DNA of 64,000 nt. It comes from Candidatus Woesearchaeota archaeon. Lineage in GTDB: Archaea > Nanobdellota > Nanobdellia > Woesearchaeales > UBA10216. The notes under the pieces were generated by a model. The model was not told the origin of the DNA, made no database searches, and saw only the letters and a program-made list of their open reading frames with translations. The stretch is taken from positions 81,485-145,484 of the forward strand of contig JACPBS010000004.1 in NCBI GenBank assembly GCA_016180195.1, read 5' to 3'. A program made the translations under genes and the position numbers. Shown piece after piece: positions 31,372 through 38,966 of this stretch (position 1 is the first letter of the stretch; each line of letters starts with the position of its first letter).

Positions 31372-32175
31372 ATGATTCGACTAAGATTTGAAGGGGATCG
31401 AGGATTTGTTGAGGATGCTCCAGAAGGATATGTCATTCACTCCTTATCAAAAGATCCCTCAACTGAAGATTATTATCTTGTTCTTGAAGCTGGAAAGAGA
31501 TTATTTAACGAAACTGAAGGATCAGAACGCTTTTTGTTATATGTTGGGGAGCGTGAGGGATTGAAAAGGGTTGAGCTTGCAGCAGTCAAATTGGAGAGTG
31601 TAATGGATTGTTTAACTTTTGTATCAGATCGAGGAGAAACAGCATTAATTATTCCAAATAAGCTTTTTTCAAGTTCTTCACCGCGTTTGCAAGGAAATAA
31701 ACGCTTAAGACTCGAAGGAATAGTGAATCCGAATGACACTGCAAAAGAACGCCTTTATGGTTCCTATGTATGGAGAAATCCGGAAAAAGAGATGGATCAT
31801 AGGCTTTCTCAATATGGAGGATATGATCCTGTCAGGGTTAGGAATTTGGTTGACAGGTTAAGATCTTGCCGTGATTTGGATAATGTCAGTCTTGTTGAAA
31901 AAATGAATTCGCTCGATACTATGATTAAGGGGGATTACATGGGTGATATTAATTTTCTTACAGGTACTCGGAAAGATGTCGAGGAAAAAGTGAAGGGTTA
32001 CTATCAGGAATTAGGTAAAAGGGTGGAAAGGTATTTTGAAAATGTCCGGGTTCCTTGGGTAACTGAGGATGGTTCAGGGAATATGCTTTTTATTCAGTTT
32101 TCGGGGGAAGTTGAAAGCGGTAAAGCGCATAAAAAGAGATATATTGAAGTGGCTTTGACCCAACGCAAAGGATAG
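31372..32175 (+). CDS. Unknown 267-residue protein
   Basis: No family recognised. The first 120 residues look beta-rich (SEEDYYLVLEAG-like strands, then FLLYVGEREG and LIIPNKLF), the rest helical with a beta end (NMLFIQFSGEVESG). GGAG at 31361-31364 is a well-spaced Shine-Dalgarno for ATG 31372. A 14-codon open frame (31331-31375) ends on the start codon, which could mean translational coupling or chance. It is the last of the three unknown genes before tRNA-Met. Confidence 0.6.
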   Translation: MIRLRFEGDRGFVEDAPEGYVIHSLSKDPSTEDYYLVLEAGKRLFNETEGSERFLLYVGEREGLKRVELAAVKLESVMDCLTFVSDRGETALIIPNKLFSSSSPRLQGNKRLRLEGIVNPNDTAKERLYGSYVWRNPEKEMDHRLSQYGGYDPVRVRNLVDRLRSCRDLDNVSLVEKMNSLDTMIKGDYMGDINFLTGTRKDVEEKVKGYYQELGKRVERYFENVRVPWVTEDGSGNMLFIQFSGEVESGKAHKKRYIEVALTQRKG

Positions 32176-32229
32176 ATTTCTCGAAAACCTTCTGAATTAT
32201 TTAAAGCAGAAAAAATAGCGGGGGCTGGA

Positions 32230-32256
32230 GTTTCACACAGTTCAGATGAACTGAGG
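32230..32256 (-). other. T-loop intron of tRNA-Met (27 bases), position 59/60
   Basis: Perfect bulge-helix-bulge: the T-stem is the outer helix, UUCA of the T-loop pairs with UGAA at the intron end (central four pairs), bulges are AA|C and AC|U, and CAGUUC/GAACUG forms the inner helix with an AUCU loop. Splicing restores the consensus T-loop TTCAAAT. Confidence 0.85.
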
Positions 32257-32302
32257 TTTGAACCAACGACCTATGGGTTATGAGCCCATCGGGCACTCCT
32301 GG

Positions 32303-32332
32303 TTAGGCGGATACAGCGCAAGTCTATAACCT
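32303..32332 (-). other. D-loop intron of tRNA-Met (30 bases)
   Basis: Removing it joins GGGCAG to CCAGGAGTGCCC, the standard archaeal initiator D-arm. A bulge-helix-bulge can be drawn: central helix GGGC/GCCU (one G-U), 5' bulge AG|A, 3' bulge AA|C, and an inner helix of about six pairs. Both cuts fall after the second bulge base, as the splicing endonuclease requires. Confidence 0.8.
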
Positions 32333-32370
32333 CTGCCCTACCCCGCTATTAGTCTGGGTGTAGTGCAATA

Positions 32371-32380
32371 ATTTATAAAT
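32371..32380. promoter_or_regulatory. Palindromic TATA box shared by tRNA-Met and DMT transporter
   Basis: ATTTATAAAT is its own reverse complement. It is centred about 28 bases from the tRNA 5' end (minus strand, 32347) and 28 bases from ATG 32404 (plus strand). It can therefore serve both directions, with orientation decided by flanking BRE sequences. Confidence 0.6.
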
Positions 32381-32403
32381 GTTTACTTGGAACTCCATGA
32401 TTT

Positions 32404-33258
32404 ATGATTCCGGTTTTCATGGCCGTCGGTGCGGCTTCATTGTATGCCGCTTCAAGCATCTTTGTAAGGAGGGGTTTGCATGGCTCGAATCCACATGCGG
32501 GCGTTGTTTTCTCAACCATTGTAAATGCAGTTTCGATGTGGCTGCTTTTTTTCCTCTTGGTTCCTTTAAGCTTCATTCTTAACTGGAAGGCTGTTGCTGT
32601 GTTTGCAGTGGCAGGCATACTCGCCCCGGGATTTGCGAGGATGTTAAGGTATGCCAGCCTGGAAAGGATGGGCATCGCAAGGACAGGGCCGATTACAGCA
32701 ACTTCCCCTATCATCTCGACTGCAATCGCTGTCTTTTTTTTGGGTGAACATTTGACACTTGCAATCGTGCTTGGAACGCTCCTTATTCTGGGGGGGATAT
32801 TGGTTGCATCAAGAAAGGACCTGGATACCAACCGGGAGGACATGATATTCGCTTTCGGCGCAGCTGTTCTTGTTGGAATCGCGCTTCCAATAAGGAAATA
32901 TGGGTTGTCGCTGCTTGACTCTCCTATTCTTGTAGGAACAGTCACTGCGACAATCGCTCTTTTCATCGCCATTACGTTGATCGGATTTACAGGCAACTTG
33001 TCAAAGGTCAGCTATAAGGACAGGAACATGAAGTTTTATCTCGCAGCAGGCGTATGCACGAGCGCTGCATTTGTTCTGAATTACTATGCAGTATCCTCGG
33101 GCAATGTTTCAACAATTGGCCCTTTGCTTCAGACAACAGCCATTTTTGCCCTGATATTCAGCCAGCTGTTCATAAGGCATCTGGAAGGCTTGACAAAGGA
33201 AGTATGGATTGGGACAATTGTTGTTGTTGTTGGCGCTATCCTTGTTGGGACAGGTTAG
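32404..33258 (+). CDS. EamA/DMT-family transporter
   Basis: A 284-residue protein with about ten hydrophobic helices in two EamA repeats (each with the motif around TATSPIISTAIAVFFLGEHL and IGPLLQTTAIFALIFSQLF). Drug/metabolite transporters export or import amino acids, sugars or nucleotide-related compounds across the cell membrane; the substrate is not predictable here. A leaderless start at ATG 32404 is supported by the TATA box at 32371-32380. The stop overlaps the convergent 33255 gene by four bases. Confidence 0.88.
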   Translation: MIPVFMAVGAASLYAASSIFVRRGLHGSNPHAGVVFSTIVNAVSMWLLFFLLVPLSFILNWKAVAVFAVAGILAPGFARMLRYASLERMGIARTGPITATSPIISTAIAVFFLGEHLTLAIVLGTLLILGGILVASRKDLDTNREDMIFAFGAAVLVGIALPIRKYGLSLLDSPILVGTVTATIALFIAITLIGFTGNLSKVSYKDRNMKFYLAAGVCTSAAFVLNYYAVSSGNVSTIGPLLQTTAIFALIFSQLFIRHLEGLTKEVWIGTIVVVVGAILVGTG

Positions 33259-34400
33259 ATATGTTCGGCTATGTTTCTTATAGCCTTGGAAGTGATATCA
33301 TACAAAGGATCAGATATCGGCAACTTGCAAAGGCAGGCATTAGCAGCCTCCAAAATCACTTTCTTGTATTCTGTTCCTCCATTAAGCTGTAAATCATGTC
33401 TAGATCCATCTGCACCGATCATTATGACCCTCTTGACACCAGAACCTCTTTTCCCTGCAAAGTCAAATCCCCTAACTGCGAGACAGAACGGCTCCAATGC
33501 AGCTCCTCGATTTTCCGGGTCAATCTCGCCCAATCTTTGGAAATACGCAAGGTAATGATATGTTGCAGGCCTGACTTCATTTATGATCTCTGGAATTAAG
33601 GAATTAAAATATTCTGCAGCTTCAGAAGGTGATTTCAGGATGTTTGAATTATATGTTCCTGAAATGAACTCTAGTGCTTTTCTGACTAATCTATATTGCA
33701 CCCGGTCCTTTGGCTCTATCGTGTCTGTTGCTGACAAGCATGCCCTGAATGCTGAAGCTGAATTTGAAAGCGGCCCTGCTATAAGCTCAATCATTGAAGG
33801 TGACAGCCTATATTTTTCTGAGGTTTCAATTAATCTTGATATCTCATCACGGATTGTCAGCTCTCCATTGTGGTATTTTGCGATCTTGTTCGGAGTTGCT
33901 CCAAGCTGTTCGATTGGAAGCCCCGCAAGGATATTTGCTATTCCCGCGATTACTACTAAGGGATCAATCTGAATGTCATTCCCATAATAGGCTGCTTTGC
34001 CCATAAGCCTTAAAGATGCTTCAATCGCACTTTTCTGTTCAGCAGAAAGCTTGTTGAATGTTCCAAGCAATTTTACAGCCATTTGTTCGGTTTGTGAGGG
34101 GTTGGTTATTTCTGCAAGGCTCCTTGCTCTTTGGGCATTTTCTAGAACTGATCTGTCAAGGTGAATATGCATTCCTGTTTCTTTTAAGTAAGGCGCCAGG
34201 AATCCGTTTACCAGTGCTTCTGCCTGGGCTCTCGCTGCATCCTGTTTTTCAACTAGTTCCGAAGGAGACCATGCTTGGTTGCACTCTATGATTGTGTCAA
34301 TCGTACCCCCCAGCTTTAGAACACGTCCTGTTTGTTTCCCGGTTGGATATATTCCTGCATATACCTCTTCAAATGTATTTGGCTGAGGGACATGGACCAT
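33255..34400 (-). CDS. Unknown 381-residue soluble protein
   Basis: Mostly helical with alternating hydrophobic segments (IDPLVVIAGIANILAGLP; GSGVKRVIMIGADGSRHDL), no signal peptide, no cysteine clusters and no recognised motif. An A-N-A-C-L-C pair near the C-terminus is the only cysteine grouping. TATA-like tttataaat (34423-34431) is about 28 bases upstream of ATG 34400, so it is probably leaderless and monocistronic. I do not recognise the family. Confidence 0.65.
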   Translation of the reverse strand: MVHVPQPNTFEEVYAGIYPTGKQTGRVLKLGGTIDTIIECNQAWSPSELVEKQDAARAQAEALVNGFLAPYLKETGMHIHLDRSVLENAQRARSLAEITNPSQTEQMAVKLLGTFNKLSAEQKSAIEASLRLMGKAAYYGNDIQIDPLVVIAGIANILAGLPIEQLGATPNKIAKYHNGELTIRDEISRLIETSEKYRLSPSMIELIAGPLSNSASAFRACLSATDTIEPKDRVQYRLVRKALEFISGTYNSNILKSPSEAAEYFNSLIPEIINEVRPATYHYLAYFQRLGEIDPENRGAALEPFCLAVRGFDFAGKRGSGVKRVIMIGADGSRHDLQLNGGTEYKKVILEAANACLCKLPISDPLYDITSKAIRNIAEHI

Positions 34401-34555
34401 AAATTAACAAAAAAAACACCCGGTTTATAAATTTTTTTAGCAGGACTACTTTTAAATAACTACATCGATTTTTTATGCAAAACTATAAAAAAGGCCATTC
34501 TACTCTTCACAACCATGCCGAGGTCGCATAGCCTGGCCATTGCGGTAGATTGCTA

Positions 34556-34596
34556 GGTGCTTCTTGTGCCTATGAAACTTTCAATGGCCCACAGAA
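34556..34596 (+). other. Anticodon-loop intron of tRNA-Ser (41 bases), position 37/38
   Basis: It lies at the canonical archaeal intron site between A37 and A38. The insert contains a TGTG/CACA helix and a TGAAA/TTTCA hairpin. The bulge-helix-bulge is less perfect here (central helix with one mismatch), so the exact 3' cut among three A residues is uncertain by a base or two. Confidence 0.75.
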
Positions 34597-34628
34597 ATCT
34601 ACTGTCCGAAAGGGCACGGGAGTTCAAA

Positions 34629-34674
34629 CAAACTCACTGGCGTGAGATGCTCTCAATGCCAGGAGCATTGAAAG
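34629..34674 (+). other. T-loop intron of tRNA-Ser (46 bases), position 59/60
   Basis: Same design as in tRNA-Met: T-loop UUCA pairs with UGAA at the intron end, bulges are AA|C and AG|U, and splicing restores TTCAAAT. Inside are two hairpins, CTCAC-TGGC-GTGAG and ATGCTC...GAGCAT. Confidence 0.82.
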
Positions 34675-34774
34675 TCTCCCCCTCGGCGCTTTTATTTTAA
34701 GTAGAGCATCCTGGGGTATCCAAGAAAAAAGCAACAAAGATCCGCCTCTCGGAGCTATCCTCGGCATTAAGGGC

Positions 34775-34807
34775 GGGCTTTGAACCCAACACGAAATTTA
34801 TTTGTAA
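34775..34807. repeat. 33-base direct repeat, copy 2
   Basis: Reads gggctttgaacccaac-a-cgaaatttatttgtaa, one mismatch to the copy at 29251-29283, same orientation, 5.5 kb away. It sits between tRNA-Ser and the end of the J-domain gene. The surrounding 34689-34825 stretch has no gene. Confidence 0.8.
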
Positions 34808-34825
34808 ATCAATCAAGAAACGAGG

Positions 34826-35356
34826 CTATGCAAGCTCTTTCCTCAATGTTTTGACAGCCCAGTTTATCTGCTTGAACTTTTCATCGCTTCCTTCGGGCAT
34901 GTCAGGGTGGGATTGCTTTGAAAGGCGCTTGAACTGAAGGTTTATTGCATCAATGTCCTTGCAGTCCTGAGAAACCTGAAGTATCTCGCGGGCTTTTAGT
35001 CTTTTGTCTTCGAAGTCGTGGTCCTCGGAATACTCAAAAATAAGCTGCTCGACAGTCTTTTTCCCATCCATGACAAGGCCCACTTCATGCTCTATTACCC
35101 TGCAAAGTACATGCAGGTTGTCAATGTACCTTGCCTGCTGGGAATGGCTGAAGTTGCAGTGGTTGCCTTCTATATACCATGATACATGGGCCTTTTCCCT
35201 TTTGACTGGGTTAGCCTCATTACTTATCTCTATATCATCAACAGATATGCCTAGCTTGGTGAATGTTGAGATGATCTGGTTTGCGAATCTCACCGCTCTC
35301 CTTACATAAGAGTCTTTTACTGGCTGTATCTCGAATTCATATCCGCGGACGTTCAT
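34826..35356 (-). CDS. Protein with C-terminal J-domain
   Basis: A 176-residue protein. The last 60 residues resemble a J-domain: a helix, then LQFKRLSKQSHPDMPEGSDEKFKQINWAVKTLR, with the HPD motif that stimulates Hsp70 ATPase. The first 110 residues form an unrecognised alpha/beta domain (YEFEIQPVKDSYVRRAVRFANQ is its start). It is not a DnaJ: no Gly/Phe region or zinc domain. It may recruit Hsp70 to a specific client. It appears monocistronic, with an A/T-rich TATA-like element 20-30 bases upstream. Confidence 0.75.
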   Translation of the reverse strand: MNVRGYEFEIQPVKDSYVRRAVRFANQIISTFTKLGISVDDIEISNEANPVKREKAHVSWYIEGNHCNFSHSQQARYIDNLHVLCRVIEHEVGLVMDGKKTVEQLIFEYSEDHDFEDKRLKAREILQVSQDCKDIDAINLQFKRLSKQSHPDMPEGSDEKFKQINWAVKTLRKELA

Positions 35357-35582
35357 AGGTAACGGGATTAAGCTCTTATTTTTAATTGTTTGGACGGCGA
35401 AAGGTTCTTAGGTTTTCCTCTTGGTCGTGCTGTCTTCCAAATCGCTTGTTTTTGCCGTTGTATAGCCATGCCAAAGACAAGCCTGTTGTTCTGGATGCCC
35501 TGAAAAATGCAGACCAGGCCTTGATGCCTTCGGTGGCTGATTATTTGGAAATTTTTTTATAGGGGGTTTGGATAATGTTTCT

Positions 35583-36830
35583 ATGGAAAAGCGGCATGTC
35601 GGGTTTGCTTTATTAGCTTTCCTTGCTGCCCTGCCATTGCTTGTTATTACACCTTTCAGTCAGGGTTTTTCAAGCCCGGAAGCAGGCTTTCTCTATCTTG
35701 GCAGGGCTTTCGCGCTTTCAGGTGTTATTTTATTCTCGCTTAATTTCGTCCTTAACTCAAGGCTGCCTTTTTTGGAGGATGTTTTTGGCGGGCTGGACAG
35801 GGTTTTGCGGGTTCATCACTTTGTTGGTGTGGTTTCTTTCGCTTTGCTTTTGCTCCATCCTTTGCTTCTTGCTGCAGGGTTCAGGTCTCTTGGATTCCTT
35901 CTTCCCGGTCCTTTTTGGCCGAAAAACTTCGGGATAATTGCCTTGTCTCTTCTGGCATTGCTGCTTCTCATCACCCTTTTCGCCAGGATCAGGTATCATA
36001 ACTGGAAATTTTCACATCAGCTCATCGGTGTCGCTTTATTTATTGCCGCAGTTCATGTGGCGACAATTCCGAGCGACATTTCCAAGAATATTTTTTTGAG
36101 GGTTTACATTTTTTCTATCGTAACCCTCGGGCTTGTTTTCTATGTTTACAGCACTATCTTGCAAAGGCCTTTTCATAAGAGGCTTCATTATTCGGTTCAG
36201 GGTGTTAAAAGTGTGGGCAGGGATGTTTATGAGCTTGTTTTTGCTCCGAAAGGCAAGTCTTTGATTCATACACCGGGACAGTTTGTTTTTTTGACTGTTA
36301 AGTCTAAGGCAATTCCTGGTGAATCCCATCCTTTTACAGTAAGCTCAGCGTCTAACGACCATCTTCTTAGATTCACCATAAAAGCTGTCGGTGATTACAC
36401 TTCCTCAATTCAGAACCTTAAAAAAGGCGATGAAGCTGAAATTGAGGGCCCTTATGGCAGGTTCTTCCCTAAGGTTCATGGGAACCAGATTTGGATTGCC
36501 GGAGGCATAGGGATCACTCCTTTTCTTTCAATGATCCGAAGCATTAAAGGCAGGGAGTCCGTAGACCTTTACTATTCAGTTCATAACAAGGATGATGCGG
36601 TTTTCCTTGATGAGCTTCTGGAGTTTTCCCGAAAAATGCCTAATTTTAGGGTTCATCCCCATTACAGCGGGGTTAATGGCCGTATCTCTGCCAGGGATAT
36701 TTTGGATTTCAGGGAAAGGGATATTTTTATCTGCGGCCCTGTGCCGATGATCAATTCATTCACTGCCCAGTTTTTGTCAATGGGTGTTGATCGTAGCAGG
36801 ATATATTTTGAGAAGTTCAGCCTGAAATAG
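35583..36830 (+). CDS. Ferric reductase-like transmembrane flavocytochrome
   Basis: A 415-residue protein with about six membrane helices (FRE/NOX/MsrQ type), then an FAD domain (HPFTVSSA) and an NAD(P) domain (GGIGITPFLSMI; C-terminal ICGPVPM). Haem-ligand histidines are visible in two helices: RVHHFVGVVSF with LLHPLLL, and FSHQLIGVALF with AAVHVAT. Such proteins move electrons from cytosolic NAD(P)H through FAD and haem to an acceptor outside the cell, often iron or oxygen. ATG 35583 is chosen over TTG 35568 because atttttttat (35551-35560) is a TATA at -26. Confidence 0.88.
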   Translation: MEKRHVGFALLAFLAALPLLVITPFSQGFSSPEAGFLYLGRAFALSGVILFSLNFVLNSRLPFLEDVFGGLDRVLRVHHFVGVVSFALLLLHPLLLAAGFRSLGFLLPGPFWPKNFGIIALSLLALLLLITLFARIRYHNWKFSHQLIGVALFIAAVHVATIPSDISKNIFLRVYIFSIVTLGLVFYVYSTILQRPFHKRLHYSVQGVKSVGRDVYELVFAPKGKSLIHTPGQFVFLTVKSKAIPGESHPFTVSSASNDHLLRFTIKAVGDYTSSIQNLKKGDEAEIEGPYGRFFPKVHGNQIWIAGGIGITPFLSMIRSIKGRESVDLYYSVHNKDDAVFLDELLEFSRKMPNFRVHPHYSGVNGRISARDILDFRERDIFICGPVPMINSFTAQFLSMGVDRSRIYFEKFSLK

Positions 36831-36983
36831 ATTATTCTTGTAGACTTCCCGTTTACTAGGTTGTTGGCTTCTTTTCGCGGTAGCCGCTTTTCCGGAGCAT
36901 CCCATGAATATGAGCTTTCTCATTACTCTTTGACTTTAAGCCCGATCAATTAATATATATAATGAAATGTTTTTTCGAAGTGC

Positions 36984-38156
36984 ATGGTTGAAGCGGTAAT
37001 TTCAAGGATTGAGTTTCAGATGACCCTTCTCTTGTTTGTTGCTCTTGCAGGGTATCTGCTTGCCTCAAAGATAAACCAGTCGGCTGTTATCGGGGAGATC
37101 CTGGTCGGGCTTCTGATTGGCCCGAGTGTTCTGGGCTTGGTTACGTATTCTGAATTCATAGAAAACATTGCGCATCTAGGCGCAATCATCCTTTTGTTTG
37201 TGATAGGCCTGGAATTCAAGCTAAGCGATGTTTTTAAGCCGAGATACGGCTTGATTGCCATTGTCGGGGTGATTGTGCCTTGGCTTGGAGGCTTTTTAAT
37301 CGCTAAGGTTTTCGGCTTCGGGTTCGGAAGCGCTGCTTTTGTAGGGACAGCCTTAACTGCAACAAGCATTGCTATTACCGCCAATGTTCTGAGGGAGATG
37401 AACCAGCTTCATACAGAGGCTGCAAAGGCTATTATTGGGGCTGCTGTGATTGACGATGTCCTGAGCCTGCTTGCATTGTCTATAACGAGCCAGACAGTGT
37501 CAGGCCAGTTTTCCTTTTTGGAGACGTTCCTTGTTATTTTCAAGTCAGTCATGTTTATAGGCGTAGCTTCGTTTGTCGGCATAAAGTACATCAACCCGAT
37601 TATTAATAGGATTGATAAAAGCAGGTTTGTCTCCAAGTTTCCGGAGTTTGTTTTTATTTTTGCAATGATGATCGCATTTCTTTATGCGTTGGTTGCAGAA
37701 ATCATTCAGCTTTCGTCTATAATTGGCGCATTCATTGCAGGAATGGTCTTGGAAGGTGTTGTAGTAAGGCATGGGAAGGATTATAGGGAAGGGGCAGAGT
37801 ACCTTCATATCATTTTTGCATCCGTTTTTTTCGTCTCATTGGGAATCCTTGCTGACCTGAAGGCGATAACCTGGCCCATTTTGGGATTTCTTTTAGCACT
37901 GGTTTTGGTGGCTGTCCTGACCAAGCTGATAGGCTGTTATGTGCCTGCCCGGCTTCTTGGGCTTGGGAATAGGTCGTCCGCCATTATAGGGTGGGGCATG
38001 TCTCCGCGTGGCGAGGTTGCAATGATAGTTGCCATGATCGGGCTTAATGGCGGGCTGATAAAGCAGGACATCTTCATCAGCATAATAATGATGAGCCTCG
38101 TTACAACAATTCTTGCCCCTGTTATCCTTAGAAGGATCCTTGTAGAGCATCGTTGA
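36984..38156 (+). CDS. CPA2-family monovalent cation/proton antiporter
   Basis: A 390-residue, roughly 12-helix protein of the KefB/NapA/GerN type. Recognisable parts are LLIGPSVLGL in helix 2-3, the acidic ion-binding pair in AAVIDDVLSLLALS, and GWGMSPRGEVAMIVAMIG near the end. It lacks the C-terminal RCK/TrkA domain of Kef channels, so it is probably a simple Na+/H+ or K+/H+ exchanger. TATA sequence attaatatatataat (36947-36961) lies about 28 bases before ATG 36984. Confidence 0.88.
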   Translation: MVEAVISRIEFQMTLLLFVALAGYLLASKINQSAVIGEILVGLLIGPSVLGLVTYSEFIENIAHLGAIILLFVIGLEFKLSDVFKPRYGLIAIVGVIVPWLGGFLIAKVFGFGFGSAAFVGTALTATSIAITANVLREMNQLHTEAAKAIIGAAVIDDVLSLLALSITSQTVSGQFSFLETFLVIFKSVMFIGVASFVGIKYINPIINRIDKSRFVSKFPEFVFIFAMMIAFLYALVAEIIQLSSIIGAFIAGMVLEGVVVRHGKDYREGAEYLHIIFASVFFVSLGILADLKAITWPILGFLLALVLVAVLTKLIGCYVPARLLGLGNRSSAIIGWGMSPRGEVAMIVAMIGLNGGLIKQDIFISIIMMSLVTTILAPVILRRILVEHR

Positions 38157-38237
38157 TTTTTCGGATTATTTTTGCTTTTTCCTTTTCATTAAATGTATGC
38201 CAAATAGTTATTTAAATATCCAGGTCTTGTTTTTTTC

Positions 38238-38966
38238 ATGGAACTGATAAATGTCAATGGCGTTTCAAAAAAGTTCATGAAGGATGGGAAGGAGTTTTAT
38301 GCGTTGAGAGACATTAGTTTCAGGATCGAAGAGGGGGAGATTTTCTCGGTTTTGGGGCCGAATGGCGCGGGAAAGACAACCTTGCTGAATATCATGATGG
38401 GCATTTTGATACCTGATTCTGGCAGCGTCAGGATATTCGGTAAAAATGCAGGGTCGTCAGATGTCATGGAGAGGATTGCCTATGTTTCGGGTGAGGAGCG
38501 TTTTCATTGGGCTCTGACAGTGAAGGATATCCTTAATTTCGCCTCCATTCTTTATGGCGTATCCAACAAAAAAGGCAGGGTTTCGGAGATCGTTGATTTT
38601 TTCGGCCTCCAGAATGTTTTCAACTCAAGGTTCGAGGTGCTTTCGACCGGGGAGAAGATGAGGCTTGCTTTTGCACATGCGGTTATTGGAAGTCCTAAGA
38701 TACTGTTTTTGGATGAGCCAACCCTTGGTATGGATCCTGATATCTCTATTAAGGTAAGGAAGCGAATTAAGTCAATAAATAAGGATTTCAAAACAACCAT
38801 TATTCTTACCAGCCATTATATGAAGGAGGTTGAGTTCCTGTCAAGCAGGGTGGCGTTCATAAACAAGGGGAAGCTGATAGATATAAACACCGTTAAGGGG
38901 ATCAAGAGGGGTTATCCTGATCTCGAGCGGTATTTCATGGGGATGGTGGGTGATGAGGCTGCATAA
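38238..38966 (+). CDS. ABC transporter ATP-binding protein
   Basis: A 242-residue ATPase with Walker A GPNGAGKTT, signature LSTGEKMRLAFA, Walker B ILFLDEPTLGMD and the switch histidine in ILTSHYMKE. It belongs to the ABC-2 (DrrA/CcmA-like) export group and pairs with the permease that overlaps its 3' end. TATA tttaaatat (38211-38219) is about 24 bases upstream of ATG 38238. The substrate (drug, lipid or polysaccharide) is unknown. Confidence 0.93.
   Translation: MELINVNGVSKKFMKDGKEFYALRDISFRIEEGEIFSVLGPNGAGKTTLLNIMMGILIPDSGSVRIFGKNAGSSDVMERIAYVSGEERFHWALTVKDILNFASILYGVSNKKGRVSEIVDFFGLQNVFNSRFEVLSTGEKMRLAFAHAVIGSPKILFLDEPTLGMDPDISIKVRKRIKSINKDFKTTIILTSHYMKEVEFLSSRVAFINKGKLIDINTVKGIKRGYPDLERYFMGMVGDEAA

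Larger units (their letters stand above)
32216..32347 (-). tRNA. Initiator tRNA-Met(CAU) precursor with two introns
   Basis: Acceptor strands AGCGGGG (32347-32341) and CCCCGCT (32223-32217) pair fully, with discriminator A 32216. The anticodon stem ATGGG/CCCAT with loop CTCATAA gives CAU, and the three G-C pairs plus A1-U72 mark an initiator. The T-stem is GTTGG/CCAGC. Mature length is 75 only after removing a 30-base D-loop insert and a 27-base T-loop insert. CCA is not encoded. A T-run follows the 3' end (minus strand from 32215). The palindromic TATA box at 32371-32380 sits at the right distance upstream. Confidence 0.93.
34517..34688 (+). tRNA. tRNA-Ser(GCU) precursor with two introns
   Basis: Acceptor GCCGAGG (34517-34523) pairs with CCTCGGC (34681-34687), with discriminator G. 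The anticodon stem GTAGA/TCTAC with loop TTGCTA+A gives GCU (34552-34554). The long variable arm TGTCC-GAAA-GGGCA marks a class II tRNA, and the T-stem is GGGAG/CTCCC. Removing a 41-base anticodon-loop insert and a 46-base T-loop insert leaves 85 bases, normal for tRNA-Ser. No CCA is encoded. Terminator-like tttattttaa follows. TATA-like ctataaaa (about 34483-34490) lies about 31 bases upstream. Confidence 0.93.

Noticed and set aside
31331-31375. 14-codon frame overlapping the start of the 31372 gene
   Set aside because: The GGAG inside it is better explained as the Shine-Dalgarno of the downstream gene; nothing else supports a leader peptide.
30424-32175. Toxin-antitoxin or defence island
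   Set aside because: No nuclease, nucleotidyltransferase, antitoxin or transposase motif could be seen in these proteins; gene size and order do not fit a known pair.
35431-35562. Open frame ending DKPVVLDALKNADQALMPSVADYLEIFL before the ferric-reductase gene
   Set aside because: The last 30 residues look protein-like, but there is no start codon with support, the upstream part is not, and its end carries the TATA box of the next gene. Possibly a gene tail remnant; too weak to list.
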